A stretch of DNA of 64,000 nucleotides from Aquitalea sp. LB_tupeE (GCF_013391415.1 NZ_JACAXB010000020.1:159271-223270); one strand, 5' to 3'; positions 26,479-35,279 are shown, counted from the stretch's first letter. Notes: generated by a model not told the origin, from the sequence alone. Translations and numbers: made by a program.

Positions 26479-27512
26479 CATCAAGAGCAATCCGCTTGCT
26501 TGCGGGGGTGATGATCAGCCTGTTGTGTTGCCAGTCGGTCATGGCCAAGGACGTGCTGCGCGTGCTGGCCTGGCCGGGTTATGCCGACCCGGATGTGGTG
26601 CATGATTTCGAGCAGCGCTACAAGGCGAGTGTCGAAGTGACCTTTGTCGATTCGGACGAGGCACTGTGGGCGCGCATGCATGCGGCGGGCGGGCCGCGTT
26701 TTGATGTGGTGGCTGCCAACACCGCCGAAATGCAGCGTTATCATGCTGCCGGCTTGCTGTTGCCGCTCAATCCATCCTTGATTCCCAACCTGCAACGTCA
26801 ACTGCCACGCTTTCGCAACCGTGCCGCCATTCCGGGCTTGCAGCAGCAGGGGCAGCTGTATGCCGTACCGTATACCTATTCCACCATGGGCATCATTTAC
26901 GACAAGCGGCAGTTTGCACGTCCGCCGGATTCGATGAATGTGCTGTGGGACGCTCGTTACCGCCATAAAGTGCTGGATTTCAACAGCGGGCAGCACAATT
27001 TTTCCTTTGCCGCGCTGGCCAGCGGCATTGCCCAGCCGTTTCAACTCGATACTGCACAGCAGGCCGCCATGGTGAAACGGCTGATCGACCTGCGGCGTAA
27101 TCTGCTCACCTTTTACAGCCTGCCTGAAGAAGCCACCGAGCTGTTCATCCGTCACAAGGTGGCGGTGATGTTTGGCAATTACGGCACCCAGCAGCTCAAC
27201 TCGCTACGCCAGGCCGGGGCCGATGTCGGCTATGCCATTCCGCGCGAGGGCGTGCTGGCCTGGCTGGATTGCTGGGCGATGACGCGCTCGGCCAGGCAAG
27301 CGCAGCTGGCGCAGCAATGGATCAACTACATGCTGGAGCCTGCCGTCAGTGCGCTGTTGCCCATCCGGCAGGGGCTGGCCAATACGCTCAGTGCCAGTAC
27401 CGACCTGCCGCCTGGCTCGCGGGTGTTATGGCTGCAGCCGGTGGAAAATGCCAACCAGCGTGAAGCGCTGTGGCAAAAAATCTATTCTGGCGACTTGCCG
27501 GGGAGCTTCTGA
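26475..27512 (+). CDS. PotD/NspS-like periplasmic binding protein
   Basis: 345 residues. The N-terminus has a positively charged start, a hydrophobic core (LLAGVMISLLCCQ) and an AxA-like cleavage site (SVMA before KDVLRV), so it should be exported. The mature part begins VLRVLAWPGYADPDVV, the pattern of spermidine/putrescine binding proteins, and continues with YTYSTMGIIYDKRQ and LDCWAMT, both typical of that fold. No ABC permease or ATPase is nearby. Two bases after its stop begins a Cache-HAMP-GGDEY gene, as in the NspS-MbaA polyamine-sensing pair. It is thus more likely a sensor subunit than a transporter subunit. A GTG start is used; an ATG at 26511 would lose the charged n-region. Confidence 0.8.
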   Translation: MTSRAIRLLAGVMISLLCCQSVMAKDVLRVLAWPGYADPDVVHDFEQRYKASVEVTFVDSDEALWARMHAAGGPRFDVVAANTAEMQRYHAAGLLLPLNPSLIPNLQRQLPRFRNRAAIPGLQQQGQLYAVPYTYSTMGIIYDKRQFARPPDSMNVLWDARYRHKVLDFNSGQHNFSFAALASGIAQPFQLDTAQQAAMVKRLIDLRRNLLTFYSLPEEATELFIRHKVAVMFGNYGTQQLNSLRQAGADVGYAIPREGVLAWLDCWAMTRSARQAQLAQQWINYMLEPAVSALLPIRQGLANTLSASTDLPPGSRVLWLQPVENANQREALWQKIYSGDLPGSF

Positions 27513-27514
27513 CC

Positions 27515-29239
27515 ATGCGCTCCGGTCTGTTGCTTAAGCTCGCCTTGCTGCTGGCCATTTTTGGCATTCTGTCCTCCGGCATTACCGGCTATTACGCCTA
27601 TACCGCCAATCGCGCCATGCTGGTGTCGGCTACGCAAAGCGATTTGCTGACCGCCGCGAGCGGGGTGAACCGGCGCATCGTGCAATGGGAGGACGAAGCC
27701 GCAGACGATGCCTTGTTGCTGTCGCGTCTGGTTCAAGTATCCGTGGTGATCAACCAGCGCAACGGCCCTGAAGCCAAGCGCGAGCGGGACGAACTGGCTC
27801 AGGCCTTCGCTGCCATGCTGGCCCTGCATCCGGAATACCTGCAAGTGCGGCTGATCGGTGCCGCGGACAATGGCCTCGAGCTGGTGCGGGTGGATAGCCA
27901 GTCCGGGCTGACCCTGCGGGTGGATGGCGGTAATTTGCAGGAAAAAGGCCACTTCCCCTATGTGTTTGAAACCCTGGCACTGCCTGCCGGGCAAATTTAC
28001 CAATCGTCTATCGAAGTGAATCACGAGCGTGCCTCCCATGATCCCGAAGGACGCCCCGGCCTGATGGTGGCCACTCCGCTGCCGCGCAGCGATGGCCAGC
28101 CTGGCGGCTTGCTGGTGATCAATCTGGATCTGGAACGCTTGCTGGGCCAGTTGCGCCGTGATTTGCCCAAGGATTACCAGCTGTATCTGGCAAATCGCTG
28201 GGGGGATTTTCTGGTTCACCCGGACCTGGCCCAGACCTTCGGTTTTGACAAGGGAAGGCGGGTGCTGATGCAGGACAGCTTTGCCGCCACCAAAGCCTTG
28301 TTCGAACGCAAGCAAAACCAGCTGGCGCTCAGCGGCCTGGACGACCCGCAACAAGCCGCCGGACAGGTGATGGCCTTTGTCCGCCATCCGCTTGGCCGTG
28401 GCAATCGTGACGACTTCATCGTCACCGGCCTGGTGCAACCGCTGGATACCGCGGTGGCCGGTGCGGCACCACTGGGGCAGCGCATCATCCACATGGTGCT
28501 GGCTTTCAGCGTGATTGCCATCATGCTGGCGGTGGTGTTTGCCCGTGCCATGCTGCGACCCATCAACACCCTGGCGCAGGCGGCCAGCAGTTTCTCCACC
28601 ACGCAACTGCAGCAGGCACTGCCGGTAGAGCGCAATGATGAAATCGGCGTGCTGGCACGCAATTTCGATCGCATGCAGCGGCAGATCAACAGCCATATGG
28701 CCAGCCTGTACGACAACCAGCGCGAATTGAGCTATCTGGCACACCACGACAGCCTGACCGGCCTGGCCAACCGAGCGCTGTTTTTCCAGCGGCTGGAACA
28801 ATTGCTGGAGCAAGCGCAACGCAATGCCAGCCAGTTTGCCGTGCTGTTTGTCGACCTGGACCACTTCAAGCAAATCAACGACCAGCATGGCCATGCCATT
28901 GGCGACCAGGTATTGCAGATCGTGGCGCGCCGCCTGCTGCATGCGGTGCGTGGCAACGATATGGTGGCGCGCATGGGCGGGGATGAATACCTGATCCTGC
29001 TGCAAGGCAGCTTCACCACGGATGGCTTGTCTGAGCTGTTGTCCAAGCTGTCGCTCAGTATTGGCGAACCCATGGTTGTGGAAGGCAAGAAGCTGGAAGT
29101 CGGGGCCAGTATCGGTTACAGCCTGTACCCGCGCGATGGCACCACGGCCGAACAACTGGTCAACCAGGCCGACCATGCCATGTATCATGTCAAGGCCATC
29201 CAGCGTGATGGACATACCCGGCAACTGCCTTACAACTAA
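27515..29239 (+). CDS. membrane Cache-HAMP-GGDEF (GGDEY) sensor protein
   Basis: 574 residues: membrane helix (about 7-27), large periplasmic domain (30-320) with Cache-like features, second helix (about 328-350), HAMP (350-405) and a GGDEF domain whose signature is GGDEY at 488-492. The Phe-to-Tyr change is conservative and need not abolish diguanylate cyclase activity; DLDHFKQINDQHGH upstream and DHAMYHVK downstream look normal. There is no EAL domain, unlike Vibrio MbaA. The gene starts two bases after the binding-protein stop, so both products should be made together and may form one periplasmic sensing complex. Confidence 0.84.
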   Translation: MRSGLLLKLALLLAIFGILSSGITGYYAYTANRAMLVSATQSDLLTAASGVNRRIVQWEDEAADDALLLSRLVQVSVVINQRNGPEAKRERDELAQAFAAMLALHPEYLQVRLIGAADNGLELVRVDSQSGLTLRVDGGNLQEKGHFPYVFETLALPAGQIYQSSIEVNHERASHDPEGRPGLMVATPLPRSDGQPGGLLVINLDLERLLGQLRRDLPKDYQLYLANRWGDFLVHPDLAQTFGFDKGRRVLMQDSFAATKALFERKQNQLALSGLDDPQQAAGQVMAFVRHPLGRGNRDDFIVTGLVQPLDTAVAGAAPLGQRIIHMVLAFSVIAIMLAVVFARAMLRPINTLAQAASSFSTTQLQQALPVERNDEIGVLARNFDRMQRQINSHMASLYDNQRELSYLAHHDSLTGLANRALFFQRLEQLLEQAQRNASQFAVLFVDLDHFKQINDQHGHAIGDQVLQIVARRLLHAVRGNDMVARMGGDEYLILLQGSFTTDGLSELLSKLSLSIGEPMVVEGKKLEVGASIGYSLYPRDGTTAEQLVNQADHAMYHVKAIQRDGHTRQLPYN

Positions 29240-29268
29240 GCACGGCCCAGCCCTCTATTCCCATTGAC

Positions 29269-30549
29269 ATGTCCAGGCCCGACCACGTGGCGACCACGTC
29301 TTTCCGCTTTCCCTTGCTGACGGCTTGCCGTCAGGGGCACACCAGCCCCGGCACCGCGCAAGCGCTGCCGGAATTACTGCGCCAGCTGCATCACTGTTTT
29401 CGCCAGCCATGCCAGCGTAAGGGCGTGGAGTTCCAGCTGGAGCTGGACCCGGCACTCACCGCGCCGCTGATGCTAGAGCCGATGCTGCTGCAAGCGCTGG
29501 TCCGCCATTGGCTGGCGGCAGCCCTGCAAGATGGCCAACTGCGACAAATCAGCTTGCGGGTACAGCTCTTGGCCCAGCAACAAATGCAGCAGATCCTCAG
29601 CGTGGAAATCATCACGCAAGGCCATACGCAGGTGCAGGATATCGCCTGTGGTGGCGCAGCCCGGGCGCACAAGACGGCCAGGAGTGGCGGCTTGTCTGCT
29701 GCGTTTATCGCCCGTCAACTGGTGCGGCAGCTGGGTAGCCGCCAGCACAGTGCATACCTGGATGTCGGTCAGCAGCACAGCGTGTTGTTGCATGTGCCGC
29801 TGGCCCCGCCAACTGCCCAGCCCAGCCCCTGGCAATGGCCCATTCTGCTGCTGGAGCCGGATACCGACCGCGCGGCTGCACTCACCCGGCAATGGCAAGA
29901 GCTGGGGCATCCATGCGAGGTCGTGGATACCGTGGCTGCTGCAAGGCAGCGCTGGCAGCAGGGCCCGCTGGCCTTGCTGCTGGTGAGCGAGCGGCAATGG
30001 CTGGCTGCGGGCCTGGAGCTGGTGCAAGCCATGCGCCAGCTTGAAGCTACCGAACCATGGCGTGGCCATACGCCCGTGCTGCTGGCGGGGGGCTACCCTC
30101 TCGCGCAAGGCGCAAGCGGTTTGCCTTTGCTGGATGCAGGCTTGCCATGGCCCCCAGATGACGCAGCCTGGCGGCGTGTAGTGACTGCCTGCCTGCCGGA
30201 GGTAGCGCCTAGAGCCGCCCCCTTGCCGGTACTGGACCGACAGGTACTGTTTGCGCTGAGCCAGGGCGACTGGGCGCTGGAGCTGCCCTTGCTGCAGGAT
30301 TTTGCCCGTGACAAGCAGGCAGATTTATTGCAACTGCTGCAAGCCTGGCAGCAAGGCGATCAAGCCAATGTGATTCTGCTGGCCCACCGTATCAAGGGCG
30401 CCAGCCGTACGGTGGGTGCCGCCAGGCTGGCCGATTGTGCCGCACAGCTGGAGCAGGCGGCGCGGGTTGGCTTGTTGGCCGCCGACATGGGCTTGCTGCT
30501 GGAGCTGGAACAGGCGCTGGAGGATTTTGTCGGTCATCTGCAGCGCTGA
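29269..30549 (+). CDS. degenerate hybrid histidine kinase retaining an Hpt domain
   Basis: 426 residues, soluble. Residues ~30-180 follow the outline of a histidine-kinase ATPase domain (VEFQLELDPAL, LEPMLLQALVRHW, GGLSAAFIARQL), but the N box asparagine and the glycine boxes are missing. Residues ~190-305 resemble a receiver (PILLLEPDTDRAAAL), but the phospho-accepting Asp and the conserved Lys are absent. Residues ~325-426 form an Hpt domain with the intact LAHRIKGASRTVGA signature (His373). So only phosphotransfer seems possible, with phosphate coming from another kinase. It lies 29 bases after the GGDEY gene and probably shares its transcript. Confidence 0.72.
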   Translation: MSRPDHVATTSFRFPLLTACRQGHTSPGTAQALPELLRQLHHCFRQPCQRKGVEFQLELDPALTAPLMLEPMLLQALVRHWLAAALQDGQLRQISLRVQLLAQQQMQQILSVEIITQGHTQVQDIACGGAARAHKTARSGGLSAAFIARQLVRQLGSRQHSAYLDVGQQHSVLLHVPLAPPTAQPSPWQWPILLLEPDTDRAAALTRQWQELGHPCEVVDTVAAARQRWQQGPLALLLVSERQWLAAGLELVQAMRQLEATEPWRGHTPVLLAGGYPLAQGASGLPLLDAGLPWPPDDAAWRRVVTACLPEVAPRAAPLPVLDRQVLFALSQGDWALELPLLQDFARDKQADLLQLLQAWQQGDQANVILLAHRIKGASRTVGAARLADCAAQLEQAARVGLLAADMGLLLELEQALEDFVGHLQR

Positions 30550-30635
30550 TGGGCGGAGCGGGCATGGCGCAATGCGGCACAAGCGCCTAAAATGTCCCGA
30601 CAATTCCTAAAGCCCCTACGCTGGAGAGACCGCTC

Positions 30636-32162
30636 ATGGCTGTTATCCGTCAGGATGATTTCATTCAAAGCATCGCCGATGCTTTTCAGTACATCAGTTG
30701 CTACCACCCCAAGGACTACATCGACGCCCTGTACCAGGCCTATCTGCATGAAGAAAGCCCGGCGGCCAAGGACGCCATGGCGCAGATCCTGATCAACAGC
30801 CGCATGTGTGCCGAAGGCCGTCGCCCGATCTGCCAGGATACCGGCATTGCCGTGGTATTCCTGAAAGTGGGCATGAATGTGCAGTGGGACGCCACCCTGT
30901 CGGTACAGGAAATGGTCAACGAAGGCGTGCGCCGCGCTTACAACAACCCGGACAACAAGCTGCGTGCTTCCGTGCTGCTGGACCCGGCAGGCAAGCGCCA
31001 GAACAGCAAGGACAACACGCCGGCCGTGGTGCACTTCGAAATCGTCGAAGGCGATGGCGTGGAAGTGACCTGTGCGGCCAAGGGCGGCGGCTCGGAGAAC
31101 AAGTCCAAGTTCTACGCGCTCAATCCGTCCGACAGCATTGTCGACTGGGTCATCAAGACTGTGCCCACTATGGGCGCGGGCTGGTGTCCGCCGGGCATTC
31201 TGGGTATCGGTATTGGCGGTACCCCGGAAAAAGCCATGCTGCTGGCCAAGGAAAGCCTGATGTCGCACGTGGACATCCACGAGCTGAAAGCCAAGGCCGA
31301 GAGCGGTGCCGAACTGACCCGCGTTGAACAGCTGCGCCTGGAAATCTTCGAAAAAGTCAATGCGCTGGGCATAGGCGCGCAAGGCCTGGGCGGCCTCACC
31401 ACCGTGCTGGACGTGAAGATTCTCGACTACCCGACTCACGCCGCCAGCCTGCCGGTTGCCATGATCCCCAACTGCGCCGCCACCCGTCATATCCATTTCC
31501 ATCTGGATGGCAGCGGCCCGGCCCATCTGGCCCCGCCCAGCCTGGAAGACTGGCCGGAAATCACCTACGACACCAGCAATGGCAAGCGCGTTGACCTGGA
31601 CAAGATCACCAAGGAAGAAGTGGCCAGCTGGCAGCCGGGCGATGTGTTGCTGCTCAACGGCAAGATCCTCACCGGCCGCGATGCCGCGCACAAGCGCATG
31701 GTGGACATGCTGAACAAGGGCGAGGCGCTGCCGGTGGACTTCACCAACCGCTTCATCTACTACGTGGGCCCGGTTGACCCGGTACGTGACGAAGTGGTTG
31801 GCCCGGCCGGCCCTACCACCGCCACCCGCATGGACAAGTTCACCCGTCAGATGCTGGAACAGACCGGCTTGCTCGGTATGATCGGCAAGGCCGAGCGTGG
31901 CCCGGCTGCCATTGAAGCCATCAAGGACAACAAGGCGGTGTACCTGATGGCGGTAGGCGGTTCGGCCTATCTGGTGTCCAAGGCCATCAAGGCCTCCAAG
32001 GTGGTTGGCTTTGCCGACCTGGGCATGGAAGCCATCTACGAGTTCGAAGTCAAAGACATGCCGGTGACGGTAGCAGTCGATTCCAACGGTATTTCGGTGC
32101 ACAACACCGGCCCGGCGGAATGGCGCGTCAAGATCGGCAAGATTCCGGTCAACAAGGCCTGA
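30636..32162 (+). CDS. fumarate hydratase, class I ([4Fe-4S])
   Basis: 508 residues, the length of FumA/FumB-type single-chain class I fumarases. Both halves are present: the N-terminal [4Fe-4S] part with RRPICQDTGIAVVF and MIPNCAATRHIHF, and the C-terminal beta domain with LNGKILTGRDAAHKRM and YYVGPVDP. It converts fumarate to L-malate in the TCA cycle in the cytoplasm and is oxygen-sensitive in known members. A GGAGAG sequence precedes the ATG. A strong terminator follows at 32190, so it is monocistronic. It could also act on related dicarboxylates. Confidence 0.93.
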   Translation: MAVIRQDDFIQSIADAFQYISCYHPKDYIDALYQAYLHEESPAAKDAMAQILINSRMCAEGRRPICQDTGIAVVFLKVGMNVQWDATLSVQEMVNEGVRRAYNNPDNKLRASVLLDPAGKRQNSKDNTPAVVHFEIVEGDGVEVTCAAKGGGSENKSKFYALNPSDSIVDWVIKTVPTMGAGWCPPGILGIGIGGTPEKAMLLAKESLMSHVDIHELKAKAESGAELTRVEQLRLEIFEKVNALGIGAQGLGGLTTVLDVKILDYPTHAASLPVAMIPNCAATRHIHFHLDGSGPAHLAPPSLEDWPEITYDTSNGKRVDLDKITKEEVASWQPGDVLLLNGKILTGRDAAHKRMVDMLNKGEALPVDFTNRFIYYVGPVDPVRDEVVGPAGPTTATRMDKFTRQMLEQTGLLGMIGKAERGPAAIEAIKDNKAVYLMAVGGSAYLVSKAIKASKVVGFADLGMEAIYEFEVKDMPVTVAVDSNGISVHNTGPAEWRVKIGKIPVNKA

Positions 32163-32189
32163 GCCTGACGTGACTTTGCAGTAAGCAGA

Positions 32190-32213
32190 AACCCGCCATC
32201 CGGCGGGTTTTTT
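32190..32213 (+). terminator. rho-independent terminator of the fumarase gene
   Basis: An eight-base stem AACCCGCC / GGCGGGTT with a four-base loop is followed by a T run, 28 bases after the fumarase stop. Confidence 0.88.
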
Positions 32214-32249
32214 GCTGCTGATAAAGTTATTCGGTGCGATTGTACTGGA

Positions 32250-32363
32250 CCCGGCAAAGCCGGGCCTTATACCGGACTGATTGATTCCGCAGCCTTCCCA
32301 TCTAATCCCAATCCCCCCGCCATTGCCCTGCAAGGGAGCCTCGCTTTCCTTTGAGGAAGCGAG
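32250..32363. repeat. two further small inverted repeats in the gap after fumarase
   Basis: CCCGGC-AAA-GCCGGG lies at 32250-32264, and CTCGCTT...AAGCGAG lies at about 32340-32363. Neither is followed by a T tract and no ORF covers them. Together with the terminators at 32190 and 32371 they give four hairpins in ~215 bases. The 265-base gap between the fumarase and hydrolase genes holds nothing else I can recognise. Confidence 0.45.
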
Positions 32364-32370
32364 AGGAAGA

Positions 32371-32406
32371 ATAGAAAAACCGCCCTGAACTGGGCGGTTT
32401 TTCTAT
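32371..32406. terminator. bidirectional terminator
   Basis: A perfect 15-base inverted repeat (ATAGAAAAACCGCCC and its complement) around a six-base loop has an A run on one side and a T run on the other. It works for the minus-strand hydrolase ending at 32428 and as a back-up for fumarase. Confidence 0.85.
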
Positions 32407-32427
32407 TTGGGCTGAGTGTGGGGTGCT

Positions 32428-32955
32428 TCAGGCCAGTGCTTCTGCGGCTGTGAGCAGTGGCACGCGGATGGACAGGGCATTGAGCGCGATGGCATGCAGC
32501 ATCTGGTCCACCGTGGTGCAGCAGTCGGCCAGCACGGCTACTTCATACTTATCGGCTGCGCGTGACAGGGCGGTATGGGTGACGCAGTTTTGCGTCATCA
32601 TGCCGCACAGCAGCAGCTGGCGGATGCCCAGCTCAGTCAGCGTGGCTTGCAGGCTGGTTTCATGAAAGCTGTCGGCCGCCCGTTTCACCACCACCGGAGC
32701 CTGCTGCGCAGCGGCCAGAATGCGCGGGTGAATGGCCACGCCTGCGCTGCCTGCATTGAAGAAGGGGGCGATGCCCTTGCTGCTGTCCGCCACGTGTTGC
32801 ACCAGAATCACCGGCATGCCCAGCGCATGTGCTCGTTCTATGGCGGCCACGCAGTTGTCCAGTACCGCTTCGGTGTTCCACAAGGGGTATTTGCCGTTGG
32901 CAAAGTAATCGTTTTGCAGGTCGATGACGATGAGTGCGCGTTGTGTGTGCGGCAT
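32428..32955 (-). CDS. isochorismatase-family cysteine hydrolase
   Basis: 175 residues. The catalytic triad of the family is visible: Asp in IVIDLQNDYF, Lys in VVKRAADSF and Cys in GMMTQNCVTHTA. Members cleave nicotinamide, N-carbamoyl compounds or isochorismate, and the sequence alone does not decide which. No entB-like siderophore genes are nearby, so a simple amidase or carbamoylase role is more likely. GGAGCACATC directly precedes the ATG. It is divergent from the GlxA-type regulator at 33076, which might control it. Confidence 0.87.
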   Translation of the reverse strand: MPHTQRALIVIDLQNDYFANGKYPLWNTEAVLDNCVAAIERAHALGMPVILVQHVADSSKGIAPFFNAGSAGVAIHPRILAAAQQAPVVVKRAADSFHETSLQATLTELGIRQLLLCGMMTQNCVTHTALSRAADKYEVAVLADCCTTVDQMLHAIALNALSIRVPLLTAAEALA

Positions 32956-33075
32956 GATGTGCTCCGGTTGTGGCGGTTGGTGCAGCCATTATCGGTAGTC
33001 ACTGGTTTGGGAAAAAGTGGCCCGATTTCCAGAATGCGTTAAGATCGGGCCAATTCCATTCGCCGGAAATGCCCC

Positions 33076-34020
33076 TTGTCACCCCCCGTCATTGCCGTGC
33101 TGGCTTTCCAGCACATCAGTCCGTTTCATTTGTCAGTGCCTTGTGTGGTGTTTGGCGATGCGCATCCGGGCCTGCCGGCCTTCACCTTGCGCGTGTGCGC
33201 AGTGGATGCCGGTCCCATCCGTACCTCGGCCGGCTTTTCCATTGCCTGCGATTACGGACTGGAAGGGCTGGATGGCGCGGACATCATCATCCTGCCCAGC
33301 TGGCAAGTAGGCAGGCCGGTACCGGACGCACTGGTGCAAGCCTTGCAGCAGGCAAGTCAGGCTGGTGTGCAGATAGTCGGCCTGTGCCTGGGAGCGTATG
33401 TGCTGGCCGAAGCTGGTTTGCTGAATGGCCGCAACGCCACCACCCACTGGGCCTATGCCGAGGACTTTGCCAGTCGCTACCCGCAAGTGCGGCTGGACCC
33501 GGCAGTACTGTATGTGGAAGACGGGCCGCTGCTGACCTCCGCCGGTACGGCGGCCGGGCTGGATTGCTGCCTGCACCTGCTGCGTCAACGTTACGGAGCG
33601 GAGCTGGCCAATGGCGTGGCGCGGCGCCTGGTGGTGCCGCCGCATCGGCAGGGCGGGCAGGCGCAGTTCATTGCCCAGCCGCTGCCGGTGTCGGCCGGTG
33701 ATGCCCGCTTGGCGGCCTTGCTTGACTGGGTGCGGGCCAATCTGGCCCAAACCCATACCCTGGATAGCCTGGCCGCCCGCATGGCCATGAGTCGCCGCAG
33801 CTTTACCCGGCACTTTCGCCAGCTTACCGGCAGCACGGTGGGGCAGTGGCTGGTGAGCGAGCGTCTGCGTTACAGCCAGCGTTTGCTGGAAAGTGCCGAA
33901 TACAGTGTGGAACAAGTGGCGGCACTGGCCGGCTTTGGTTCTGCTGCCGCCTTGCGCCATCATTTCCGCCTGCATTACGGCGTATCACCCTGGCAGTGGC
34001 GACAGAATTTCCAGTCCTGA
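33076..34020 (+). CDS. GlxA-type AraC-family regulator (DJ-1/PfpI plus HTH)
   Basis: 314 residues. The N-terminal DJ-1/PfpI-like domain (about 1-185) contains GLCLGAYVLAEAGLL with the elbow cysteine. The C-terminal AraC helix-turn-helix pair (about 210-310) has MAMSRRSFTRHFRQLTG and VEQVAALAGFGSAAALRHHF. A TTG start at 33076 is used, with GGA eight bases upstream; the ATG at 33069 is in a different frame. These regulators usually control nearby catabolic genes, here possibly the divergent isochorismatase-like hydrolase. The stop abuts the converging LysR gene. Confidence 0.86.
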   Translation: MSPPVIAVLAFQHISPFHLSVPCVVFGDAHPGLPAFTLRVCAVDAGPIRTSAGFSIACDYGLEGLDGADIIILPSWQVGRPVPDALVQALQQASQAGVQIVGLCLGAYVLAEAGLLNGRNATTHWAYAEDFASRYPQVRLDPAVLYVEDGPLLTSAGTAAGLDCCLHLLRQRYGAELANGVARRLVVPPHRQGGQAQFIAQPLPVSAGDARLAALLDWVRANLAQTHTLDSLAARMAMSRRSFTRHFRQLTGSTVGQWLVSERLRYSQRLLESAEYSVEQVAALAGFGSAAALRHHFRLHYGVSPWQWRQNFQS

Positions 34021-34911
34021 TCAGGACGGGTTCTGGCTGAAGTGCTGCTGCAGAAAGTCCAGCAGGCTGCGCATGGCCAGCGGCAACTGGCGGCGTGACG
34101 GGTACAGTGCGTGAATCCCCATGCTGGCGGGCTGCCAGTCTGGCAGGATGGCAATCAGCTCGCCTTGCGCCAGCAAATCCTGTACCAGATACAAGGGCTG
34201 CATGGCCAGCCCGGCACCATGGCGGCAGGCTTGCAGCAGTGCCACGGTTTCATTGGCACTGAGCCGCGCATTCACGCTGACCACCTCTTCTTTATTGTCG
34301 CGATACAGCCGCCACTCGCTGCGGCCGACGCGGCTATGACTCAGGCAATGGTGTTCTTTCAGGTCGGCAGGTTGTTGCGGCTGACCGTAACGTGCCAGAT
34401 AAGCCGGGGCAGCCACGATGACCGAATGGCATTCTGCCAGCCGTCGTGTCACCAGGCCGGGTTCCGGGTCGTTGGTGATGCGAATGGCCAGGTCTATGCC
34501 TTCCTCGATCAGATTCACCGCCCGGTCGCCCAGTTGCAGGTCGATGCGCAGTTGCGGATGGCGGGTCATGAAGTCGGTAATGGCCGGCGCCAGCTGCGCC
34601 ATGCCGAATGACATGCTGGTGGTGATGCGTAGCTGGCCGCGCAACTGGCCGTCAAGCAGCCCGACTTCCTCGCGGGTCTGCGCCGCCAGTTCCAGCATTT
34701 GCTGGCAATGTGCGAGGCAACTGTTGCCCGCGTCGGTCAGCGTGACACTGCGGGTGGAGCGCTGCAGCAGGCGCGCACCCAGCCAGTCTTCCAGTTCTGC
34801 GATATGCCGGGTCACCATGGCGCGTGACAGGTCCAGCTCCCGGCTGGCTGCGGTAAAGCTGCCCCGGCGTGCCACTTCGACAAAAACCTGCATGGCGGTC
34901 AGTCTGTCCAT
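34021..34911 (-). CDS. LysR-family transcriptional regulator
   Basis: 296 residues. The winged helix-turn-helix is at residues 1-60 (VEVARRGSFTAASRELDLSR and ARLLQRSTRSVTLTDAG). The substrate-binding domain follows, with DLAIRITNDPEPGLVTRRL, typical of the large CrgA/PecT-like subgroup. AAGGAATACG lies just before the ATG. It sits tail-to-tail with the GlxA-type regulator. The target genes are not obvious: upstream is a ~360-base gap and then a diguanylate cyclase gene read away from it, so self-regulation or control of that gene is possible. Confidence 0.88.
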   Translation of the reverse strand: MDRLTAMQVFVEVARRGSFTAASRELDLSRAMVTRHIAELEDWLGARLLQRSTRSVTLTDAGNSCLAHCQQMLELAAQTREEVGLLDGQLRGQLRITTSMSFGMAQLAPAITDFMTRHPQLRIDLQLGDRAVNLIEEGIDLAIRITNDPEPGLVTRRLAECHSVIVAAPAYLARYGQPQQPADLKEHHCLSHSRVGRSEWRLYRDNKEEVVSVNARLSANETVALLQACRHGAGLAMQPLYLVQDLLAQGELIAILPDWQPASMGIHALYPSRRQLPLAMRSLLDFLQQHFSQNPS

Positions 34912-35219
34912 CGTATTCCTTGCATGTGTTCAGGTGTTCCGGCAGTAAAAGTGCGGCATGATACGAGGCGATAAAGCCATCATGCCAACGGGGTATCGGT
35001 GAAAATGTGCCGGTAATTGCCTTGTTTTCACGTTTAATGCCATGGTTTACGGCTTTTTCTGCATATGTCATCGAAAATCGCCAGCTTCGCTTTACACGGA
35101 TTTACCCGGCCCGATTTTCGTTATACTTTTGTATGACTTACAAATCAGCACATTTTTCTATCCTGTTTGCAAGCGCTGTTTTTAATTCATGCCCGGCTGG
35201 GCATGCAGAGAATTTTCTC
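34912..35219. other. AT-rich intergenic control region
   Basis: This gap between the divergent LysR and diguanylate cyclase genes is clearly AT-richer than its flanks. It contains TATACT at 35122-35127, a good -10 box for the cyclase gene without a convincing -35 box, and ATGCCC-GGCT-GGGCAT, a small hairpin at about 35189. I looked for a c-di-GMP riboswitch (GEMM) core and found none. No real ORF was seen except the short one at 35220. Confidence 0.45.
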
Positions 35220-35279
35220 ATGACTGATGCCCAACGCATCCTCCTCTGTGGGCAGACCGTACCTGGAGTGACAGCATGA
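35220..35279 (+). CDS. possible 19-residue upstream ORF of the diguanylate cyclase
   Basis: The short frame MTDAQRILLCGQTVPGVTA ends in a TGA that overlaps the cyclase ATG at 35276 (ATGA). Its own ribosome-binding site is weak (AGAGAA), while GGAG inside it serves the cyclase start. It could be a leader peptide giving coupling, or chance. Confidence 0.25.
   Translation: MTDAQRILLCGQTVPGVTA

Noticed and set aside
35134..35275. c-di-GMP riboswitch before the membrane diguanylate cyclase
   Set aside because: No GEMM-I or GEMM-II core sequence or tetraloop/receptor pattern was found in the leader.
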